Source: Gillisella vitis (GTDB lineage Bacteria; Pseudomonadota; Alphaproteobacteria; Rhizobiales; Rhizobiaceae). From it: DNA of 64,000 nt. Positions 58,616 through 64,000 of the stretch are shown one piece after another. Location: the NCBI RefSeq assembly GCF_001541345.2, contig NZ_LMVL02000004.1, positions 434,001 to 498,000 of the forward strand, written 5' to 3'. Each line of letters opens with the position of its first letter. The stretch's first letter is position 1. The notes under the pieces were generated by a model. The model was not told the DNA's origin and did no database searches. It saw nothing but the letters and a program-made list of their open reading frames with translations. A program made the position numbers and the translations under genes.

Positions 58616-59557
58616 ATGGCTGACAAAACCGAAACGGTTGCAGAGACCGGCAAGCCCTTCGTCGGGCTTGCCGATTGGGGCACCAGCAATTTCCGCCTCT
58701 GGCTGGTGGATGGCGCGGGCAATGTGCTCGGTGAGCGCCAGTCTGCCGATGGCATGTCGGCCTGCGCAGCGGACAACCGGTTTGCTGCCGTGTTGGAAGA
58801 ACATCTGGAGGCGCTGTCAGCGCCTCTGGACCTGCCGGTGGTGATCGCTGGCATGGCAGGCGCACGCGCCGGTTGGCTGGAAGCGCCCTATGTCGAAACA
58901 CCTGCATCACTGTCCGGTCTTTATCACCATACCGTCAGCCCGAAAGCATCGCGCCCGGTTTATATCCTGCCGGGCCTTTGCCAGATCAAGACCGGCCCTT
59001 TCGATGTGATGCGCGGCGAAGAAACCCAGCTTGCCGGTGTCGTTGCAGTCGGCATTGCTTCGGGCGTGATCTGCATGCCGGGCACCCATTGTAAATGGGT
59101 GGATCTGGAAAATGGCGTGGTGCAGAGATTTCGCACGGTCATGACCGGCGAACTCTTCGATCTGCTCTCCAAACAATCGATCCTGCGCCTGTCGATCCAG
59201 CAAGCCCCGGCGGAAACCGACCAGACGGTGTTTGCCGACGCGGTCACCGAAGCGCTCAGCGAAAATTTCACGCTGACCACCAGCCTGTTTTCGATCCGTG
59301 CCGCCGGTCTGCTTTCCTCGCCTGGAGCCAACGAGGCAGCCAGCCGATTGTCTGGCCTGCTGATCGGCGCGGAAATCAACGGCATGCGCGAGTGGGTCCG
59401 TTCCGGCAAGACCGTGCATATCGTTGGTTCAAAAGCGCTCTCGGCGCTTTATGCCAAGGCGATCACCCTGGCGGACGGCGAGGCCAGCATTCTTGACGGC
59501 AGCGCCCTGGTGCGCGACGGTCTGTTTGCCGCCGCCAAAGCCATTCTTCAAAATTGA
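58616..59557 (+). CDS. dgoK: 2-dehydro-3-deoxygalactonokinase
   Basis: This 313-residue DgoK protein has the N-terminal phosphate loop LADWGTSNFRLWLVD (about residues 18-32), MPGTHCKWV (about 152-160) and RAAGLLSSPGANEAASRLSG. It phosphorylates 2-keto-3-deoxygalactonate to KDPGal in the De Ley-Doudoroff D-galactose route. It lies 15 bases after the aldehyde dehydrogenase gene and 15 before dgoA. Confidence 0.94.
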   Translation: MADKTETVAETGKPFVGLADWGTSNFRLWLVDGAGNVLGERQSADGMSACAADNRFAAVLEEHLEALSAPLDLPVVIAGMAGARAGWLEAPYVETPASLSGLYHHTVSPKASRPVYILPGLCQIKTGPFDVMRGEETQLAGVVAVGIASGVICMPGTHCKWVDLENGVVQRFRTVMTGELFDLLSKQSILRLSIQQAPAETDQTVFADAVTEALSENFTLTTSLFSIRAAGLLSSPGANEAASRLSGLLIGAEINGMREWVRSGKTVHIVGSKALSALYAKAITLADGEASILDGSALVRDGLFAAAKAILQN

Positions 59558-59572
59558 CGTTAGGACCAGATC

Positions 59573-60220
59573 ATGACCACCACCCATACCCCATGGCCGC
59601 AGTTGAAGCGCGAACTGGTCGCCATTCTGCGCGGCATCGGCCCTGACGACATCGAAAGTGTTGTCGATGTGCTTTTGGAAGAAGGTTTCGAGGCCATCGA
59701 AGTGCCGCTGAATTCGCCCGATCCGTTCATCTCGATTGAAAAGGCCCGCAAGCGTGCGCCGGATGGCGTGCTGATCGGTGCGGGAACCGTTCTCGATGCC
59801 GGTTCGGTCGAGCAATTGCACGGTGTTGGCGGTAATCTGCTGGTAACGCCCAATACCGATCCCGCAGTCATCGGACAGGCTGCCCGGCTGGGTATGGTGT
59901 CGATGCCCGGCGCCTTTACCCCGACGGAAGCGCTGGCCGCCATCAAGGCCGGAGCTTCGGCGATCAAATTCTTCCCCGCCAGCGTGCTGGGACCAAGCGG
60001 CATCAATGCCATCAAGGCCATTTTGCCCGCCAATTTCCCAATCGGTGCCGTGGGTGGCGTCGGCGAAAGCAATTTCGGCGACTACCTGAAGGCGGGCGTC
60101 CGTGCTTTCGGCATCGGCACCAGCCTCTACAAGCCCGGCGATAAGGCCGATGTGGTCAAGCAACGCGCCGCAACGCTGGTGGCTGCCTATGATGCCGCCG
60201 TTTCTGCCCATAAGGCATAA
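59573..60220 (+). CDS. dgoA: 2-dehydro-3-deoxy-6-phosphogalactonate aldolase
   Basis: This 215-residue class I aldolase of the KDPG/KDPGal family has AILRGIGPDD (general-base glutamate region nearby), IGAGTVLD and the Schiff-base lysine in AIKFFPASVLGPSGI (about residues 121-135). It splits KDPGal to pyruvate and glyceraldehyde 3-phosphate. It could also help with KDPG from KdgK if its specificity is relaxed; that is inference. Confidence 0.94.
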   Translation: MTTTHTPWPQLKRELVAILRGIGPDDIESVVDVLLEEGFEAIEVPLNSPDPFISIEKARKRAPDGVLIGAGTVLDAGSVEQLHGVGGNLLVTPNTDPAVIGQAARLGMVSMPGAFTPTEALAAIKAGASAIKFFPASVLGPSGINAIKAILPANFPIGAVGGVGESNFGDYLKAGVRAFGIGTSLYKPGDKADVVKQRAATLVAAYDAAVSAHKA

Positions 60221-60225
60221 TGCGT

Positions 60226-60276
60226 CTCTCTCTGTCTGCCAGCCTTCACATGCTGTAGGCTGGCAGACAGAGAGAG
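60226..60276. terminator. Perfect 20-bp hairpin after dgoA
   Basis: CTCTCTCTGTCTGCCAGCCT (60226-60245) is exactly complementary to 60257-60276, with an 11-base loop. It begins 6 bases after the dgoA stop. There is no U-tract. It most likely ends or protects the long sugar transcript. Confidence 0.75.
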
Positions 60277-60348
60277 TGATCTATCCGCCACCCGGAACCT
60301 TGCACCAAAAATCCGGTTACAGAGAGGCTGTGGCGTGAGGGAGTATAC

Positions 60349-60711
60349 ATGCGGCTGATATTGCTGGGCTTAGGCTGGTTTTTCGTCGGGCTCGGCATTG
60401 TCGGTATTTTCGTGCCAGTGCTGCCGACCACGCCGTTCATTATCCTTGCCGCCGCCCTGTTTGCCCGCTCCTCGCCGCGCTTTGAGCAATGGCTGCTCGA
60501 CCATCCCCGTTTCGGGCAGCCGCTGCTGGACTGGCGCCGCCAGGGCGCAATCTCGCGGCGTGCCAAGATCGCCGCCGTTGTGGCGATGGGTCTGAGTTTT
60601 GTCGTGATGTGGTTCTTCTCGTCGGCACCGCTTTTCGTGCGCGTTGGTACAGGGATTATTCTTCTCTGCTCGGCGGCTTTCGTCGTCAGCCGGCCAGAGC
60701 CGAAACAATAA
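60349..60711 (+). CDS. YbaN family (DUF454) small membrane protein
   Basis: This 120-residue protein has the DUF454 opening LGWFFVGLGIVGIFVPVLPTTPF, the soluble segment RFEQWLLDHPRFGQPLLDWRRQGAISRRAK and two more hydrophobic helices. Its function is unknown. It ends 3 bases from the convergent EamA gene. Confidence 0.9.
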   Translation: MRLILLGLGWFFVGLGIVGIFVPVLPTTPFIILAAALFARSSPRFEQWLLDHPRFGQPLLDWRRQGAISRRAKIAAVVAMGLSFVVMWFFSSAPLFVRVGTGIILLCSAAFVVSRPEPKQ

Positions 60712-60714
60712 GTT

Positions 60715-61629
60715 CTATTCCGGCACCGCAGGCAGCACGCATTCAGTCTTGTTCAGATGCCGCTCGCGGAAGAAGATGAAGAGGCCGGAACCGATAATCA
60801 GGGCCGCGCCGATCACCATGCCGGTGCGCGGCACATCGCCAAAGAACAGCCAGCCAAACAGCACCGCCCACAGCAGCAGCGTATATTGCAAGGGCGCAAC
60901 CGCTGCGGCGTCGGATATTTTCAGCGCCCGATTGACCAGCATATGCGCCGCCATGGCAACGATGCCAAGCAGGCCGAGCATGACGATATCGGTGGCAGAA
61001 CCGATCTCGACCCAGTCGAAGGGCGCGAAAAACAGTCCGCCAACCAGCGCCGCCGTTACCTGGAACAGCACCAGCAGCTTATCCGGCGTAGCCCGCAGCG
61101 ACCGGCCAGACAGCATCATGAAAGCAAAGGCCGCGCTGCCGATAATGGATATCAGCGCCGGTGCCGAAAACATTGCCCGTGACGGTTCCAGCGTGATGAT
61201 CACACCGATAAAGCCGACCACGATGGCGGTGATGCGCCGCCAGCCAAGCTTTTCGCCCAGCAGAAAGGGCGCACAGGCCGCCACATAGATCGGCGCGGCC
61301 AGCCAATAGGTCATCACATCGGCCAGCGGCAGATAGCTGACCGCATAGTAGAAGCCGATGATTTCCACTGTCGAGCATGTCACCCGCGCCAGCTGCATCC
61401 AAGGCCGTTCAACGCTGAGGATCGGAGCAAGCCCACCACGAACGATAAACGGCAGCAGGATCAGCAGCGCCGCCAGGCTGCGCAGCACCACGACCTGACC
61501 CAGACCGTAATGGGCGACAAGCGCCTTGGCCATGGCATCGTTCAGCGCAAACATCAGCATGCCCGCCAGCATGATGGCCGGACCAATGCCGCGAGAGGTT
61601 TGAAAATGGGCGAGGAGCGAACGGATCAC
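60715..61629 (-). CDS. EamA family (DMT) transporter
   Basis: This protein of about 304 residues has ten hydrophobic segments in two EamA repeats, beginning IGPAIMLAGMLMFALNDAMAKAL. Such proteins export metabolites or drugs; the substrate is unknown. GTG at 61629 is chosen, with AAGG about 9 bases upstream; the frame continues to 61728 without a good start. It diverges from the GntR gene across a 41-bp palindrome. Confidence 0.85.
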   Translation of the reverse strand: MIRSLLAHFQTSRGIGPAIMLAGMLMFALNDAMAKALVAHYGLGQVVVLRSLAALLILLPFIVRGGLAPILSVERPWMQLARVTCSTVEIIGFYYAVSYLPLADVMTYWLAAPIYVAACAPFLLGEKLGWRRITAIVVGFIGVIITLEPSRAMFSAPALISIIGSAAFAFMMLSGRSLRATPDKLLVLFQVTAALVGGLFFAPFDWVEIGSATDIVMLGLLGIVAMAAHMLVNRALKISDAAAVAPLQYTLLLWAVLFGWLFFGDVPRTGMVIGAALIIGSGLFIFFRERHLNKTECVLPAVPE

Positions 61630-61722
61630 GACTGTAGGCCTTGATAGAGAAGAAAGGAATGAGCGGTCCCTATCACGCGCGAAACCAGTCGCCCATACAG
61701 ATTTAGTGAAATAAATAACAGG

Positions 61723-61763
61723 TGACAATTGATAAAGTCATCAGATGACTTTATCAATTGTCA
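61723..61763. promoter_or_regulatory. Perfect 41-bp palindrome before the GntR gene
   Basis: TGACAATTGATAAAGTCATC (61723-61742) and its exact complement (61744-61763) flank a single A. Each arm also contains TGAC-N10-GTCA, a dyad of its own. It ends one base before the GntR ATG at 61765. It is almost certainly an operator, probably for autoregulation and for the divergent EamA gene. Confidence 0.85.
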
Positions 61764-61764
61764 A

Positions 61765-62460
61765 ATGAGACCCTTGCTAAAAACCAATTTGGCCGATGGG
61801 GCCGCCGAACGGATTCGAACAGCCCTTCGCCGTGGTACATGGCGGGTTGGTGAAAAATTGCCGAATGAGCAAAGCCTATCTGATACCCTGCATGTCAGCC
61901 GCGGCACGATCCGGGAAGCCGTGCGGGTGCTGGTAGCGCAGGGCCTACTGGAAACCCGCCAGGGCTCCGGCACCTATGTCGTGAAGGATCGCATCACCCC
62001 GGAACCGCTGGATCTTGCCCACCGCACCAGCCTGCGCGACCGGCTGGAGGCCCGGCTGGCACTGGATGTCGAGGGAGCAAGGCTGGCCTCCGTCAGGGCA
62101 AGACCCGCCACGATCAGGCAATTGCACGCCCTGCTGGACCAGCGCGGCCATTCCGGCGCCGATCCCGATCGTCATGCTTTCATTGCCCGCGATCTGGCCT
62201 TTCATCGGGCGGTGATCGCCGCATCGGAAAACGCCGCCATGCTGGAGCTTTACGAGTTTTTCACCCGCTCTATGACCCAGACCATCGAAGCGACCACCGG
62301 CGGCCTTTTGCCGGAACCGGACCTTAACGCCCACCGCGCCATTGTCGATGCCATTGCCAGCGGCGATCCCGGTCAAGCCGACAGTGCGGTGCGGGCCTTC
62401 ATGCAGCCGATGCTTGCCTTTCTTGATGATATTGCCGCATCTGAAAGCCTTCGCCGATGA
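61765..62460 (+). CDS. GntR family (FadR-type) transcriptional regulator
   Basis: This 231-residue regulator starts MRPLLKTNLADGAAERIR, with winged helix LPNEQSLSDTLHVSRGTIREAVRVLVAQGLL and wing QGSGTYVV, then an FCD-type helical domain with DLAFHRAVIAAS. The ATG at 61765 immediately follows the 41-bp palindrome and has no Shine-Dalgarno sequence, so the message may be leaderless or start elsewhere. Its stop overlaps the MFS start as ATGA. Confidence 0.88.
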   Translation: MRPLLKTNLADGAAERIRTALRRGTWRVGEKLPNEQSLSDTLHVSRGTIREAVRVLVAQGLLETRQGSGTYVVKDRITPEPLDLAHRTSLRDRLEARLALDVEGARLASVRARPATIRQLHALLDQRGHSGADPDRHAFIARDLAFHRAVIAASENAAMLELYEFFTRSMTQTIEATTGGLLPEPDLNAHRAIVDAIASGDPGQADSAVRAFMQPMLAFLDDIAASESLRR

Positions 62461-63737
62461 CGAATGCCCATCCCCAGCTTGATCTTGGCGACGAATTGCT
62501 GATCGATGCGCAGGCGGCAGATGCCCCTCTCCCACCTCAGTCATCAGGCCGGTCGCCTCTGTCGCGCATCGTGCTGGGCATCAGTCTGGTGTTGATTGCC
62601 TTCAACCTGCGCCCGCTGTTTTCCAGCGCCTCGACGCTGCTGCCGGAAATACGCGACCAATTGGGTCTCTCCGTGCTGGGTGCCAGCCTGCTCACCACCC
62701 TACCGGTGGTCTGCCTTGGGGTTTTCTCACCCCTGGCACCCCGACTTGGCGACCGCTATGGCGCGGAAAAGACCCTGCTAGTCGTCATGGCGTTTCTGGC
62801 CATCGGCACCGCCCTGCGCGGCTTGTCCAGCCTTCCCGCCCTGTTTTTTGGGACGGCGCTTGCCGGTGCCTGTATCGCGGTCGGAAATGTTCTGCTGCCG
62901 GGCCTGGTGAAACGCGATTTCCCTGATCGGGCCGCGTTGATGACCGGCTTTTATACCATGGCGCTCTGTGGTGGCGCGGCGGCCGCCGCCGGGCTGACCC
63001 TGCCGATCGAAGCGGCCAGTGGCGGCTCGCTGGCCATCGGCCTTGCCGCCTGGGCGCTTCCGGCTGCCGTGGTATTCCTGGTGTTTCTGCCGCAGGCCTT
63101 TTCCACTCATGCCGCCAGACCAGGATTCAAGGCCGAGGTAAAGGGTCTCTGGCGTGACCGGCTGGCCTGGAACGTGACGCTCTATACCGGGTTACAATCG
63201 GCGCTGGCCTATTGTGTGTTTGGCTGGCTGGTGCCGATCCTGCGCGAACGCGGCCTGGATGGGGTGACGGCAGGCGCGGTCGTCTCTGTCTCGGTCATGG
63301 TGCAGGCGGCAGCCTGTATTGTCGCGCCGCAGCTTGCCGTTCGCGGCAGGAACCAAAGCCTCGTCAACGCCACTGTAGCCATTCTCGCTGTTATCGCGCT
63401 GATCGGCCTGTTGTTTGCACCGCTTTCCACCCTGTGGATCTGGGCCGTTCTCCAAGGCATCGGCCAGGGCGGCCTGATCGCACTTGCCATGACCGCCATC
63501 GTGCTGCGCTCCGGCAGCCCGCAGATTGCCGCCCATCTCTCCGGCATGGCGCAATGCGTCGGCTACTGCCTGGCCGCTATTGGCCCGCTGCTCGTCGGGC
63601 TGATCCGTGGGTTCACAGGCAGTTTCGCCTGGGCCGCCCTGCTGTTTGTCGCCCTCGGGCTTGGCGCGGCCTGGAATGGCTGGCGGGCAGGCCGCGATTT
63701 GCGGGTCGATGTGGTGATCGACGAAAAACCTCATTGA
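62457..63737 (+). CDS. MFS transporter, CynX/NimT family
   Basis: This 426-residue protein has twelve hydrophobic segments with FNLRPLFSSASTLLPEIRDQLGLS near the start and LAPRLGDRYGAEKTL in the loop after helix 2, typical of the CynX/NimT (cyanate, 2-nitroimidazole) branch. The substrate is unknown. It is translationally coupled to the GntR regulator, which presumably controls it. Confidence 0.9.
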   Translation: MTNAHPQLDLGDELLIDAQAADAPLPPQSSGRSPLSRIVLGISLVLIAFNLRPLFSSASTLLPEIRDQLGLSVLGASLLTTLPVVCLGVFSPLAPRLGDRYGAEKTLLVVMAFLAIGTALRGLSSLPALFFGTALAGACIAVGNVLLPGLVKRDFPDRAALMTGFYTMALCGGAAAAAGLTLPIEAASGGSLAIGLAAWALPAAVVFLVFLPQAFSTHAARPGFKAEVKGLWRDRLAWNVTLYTGLQSALAYCVFGWLVPILRERGLDGVTAGAVVSVSVMVQAAACIVAPQLAVRGRNQSLVNATVAILAVIALIGLLFAPLSTLWIWAVLQGIGQGGLIALAMTAIVLRSGSPQIAAHLSGMAQCVGYCLAAIGPLLVGLIRGFTGSFAWAALLFVALGLGAAWNGWRAGRDLRVDVVIDEKPH

Positions 63738-63767
63738 CACCAAATGGTTAAATCGGAACAGTAAAAG

Positions 63768-63792
63768 GACCTGCCATCGAAAATGGCAGGTC
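63768..63792 (+). terminator. 10-bp hairpin after the MFS gene
   Basis: GACCTGCCAT (63768-63777) pairs with ATGGCAGGTC (63783-63792) around CGAAA, 30 bases after the stop. There is no U-tract. The remaining gap to 63959 holds no recognised gene. Confidence 0.6.
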
Positions 63793-63959
63793 GCATTCCA
63801 TGTGCGCGCCCTTCAATCATTGGATGGTCGTGGGGCCGTCGCAATGGTTTCAAGACAAGAATGTTTGAGCATTGTCTTTCCTTGGAATATGGGAATGGAC
63901 GAGACGTGGGCGGCTCGTCGCGACGCGCCGGTTGATTGACGGAAAGAGGGGCAATTGTC

Positions 63960-64000
63960 ATGGGTCTGCAAAGGATATTCGCCGGGACGGCGCTCGCCCT
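63960..64000 (+). CDS. Start of an unidentified gene, cut by the right edge
   Basis: An ATG at 63960 with GGAAAGAGGGG just upstream opens MGLQRIFAGTALA, which looks like the start of a signal peptide. Only 13 codons are visible, so nothing can be said of function. Confidence 0.5.
   Translation, partial: MGLQRIFAGTALA

Noticed and set aside
55850..58804. Long minus-strand ORFs opposite the dehydrogenase genes
   Set aside because: They are shadows of the Gfo/Idh and aldehyde dehydrogenase genes on the plus strand.

Overview
The window is high-GC chromosomal DNA of a Rhizobiaceae bacterium, most likely of the Agrobacterium/Allorhizobium group. The strongest marker is the gene order gbpR, chvE, gguA, gguB, gguC at 47830-54056. 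This is the locus known in Agrobacterium for sensing and importing aldoses, and the encoded ChvE is easily recognised. The dense set of ABC importers, the ExoD family protein, the uronate genes and the non-phosphorylative L-arabinose/D-galactose genes fit a plant-associated alphaproteobacterium. I saw no tRNA, rRNA, CRISPR array, insertion sequence or phage gene.

Layout from left to right. (1) 1-9190, minus strand: a very large protein made of repeated TPR plus glycosyltransferase-like modules that runs off the left edge, a possible 34-codon ORF overlapping its start, a DUF6165-type protein, and a giant protein of about 30 beta-roll repeats with an RTX-type C-terminus. (2) 9413-10051: an ExoD family membrane protein. 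(3) 10166-19360: a peptide ABC importer split across a divergent promoter, with a fused double ATPase and an M20 amidohydrolase on the minus strand, and two tandem paralogous binding proteins and two permeases on the plus strand. (4) 19385-24302: an HlyD / RbbA-like / ABC-2 efflux operon. (5) 24505-27237: a P1 family peptidase, an orphan phnM and an overlapping GNAT gene. (6) 27242-33573: a six-gene peptide-uptake operon that opens with an M19 dipeptidase. (7) 33818-43236: a hexuronate and unsaturated-uronate catabolic cluster (GntR regulator, kdgK, uxaC, KdgF-like cupin, kduI, kduD, uxuB, uxuA, uxaA). (8) 43239-44448: a TetR/DinB divergent pair with a clear operator. (9) 44504-47531: pntAB transhydrogenase. 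(10) 47830-60220: gbpR-chvE-gguABC followed by L-arabinonate dehydratase, L-arabinose/D-galactose dehydrogenase, ketoglutarate semialdehyde dehydrogenase, dgoK and dgoA. (11) 60349-64000: a YbaN family protein, an EamA exporter, a GntR regulator next to a perfect 41-bp palindrome, an MFS transporter, and the first codons of a gene leaving the right edge.

How the genes work together. ChvE/GguAB import aldoses. The downstream genes oxidise L-arabinose toward 2-oxoglutarate, and D-galactose toward pyruvate and glyceraldehyde 3-phosphate, probably sharing the first dehydrogenase and the sugar-acid dehydratase. The uronate cluster sends glucuronate, galacturonate-type and unsaturated pectin-derived uronates to 2-keto-3-deoxygluconate, which KdgK phosphorylates. 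NADH made by these oxidations could be used by PntAB to make NADPH. The least explained part is the left end, where a modular TPR/glycosyltransferase protein and a DUF6165 protein lie beside a giant repetitive, probably secreted, beta-roll protein. Hairpins and palindromes punctuate several operons and are listed individually.
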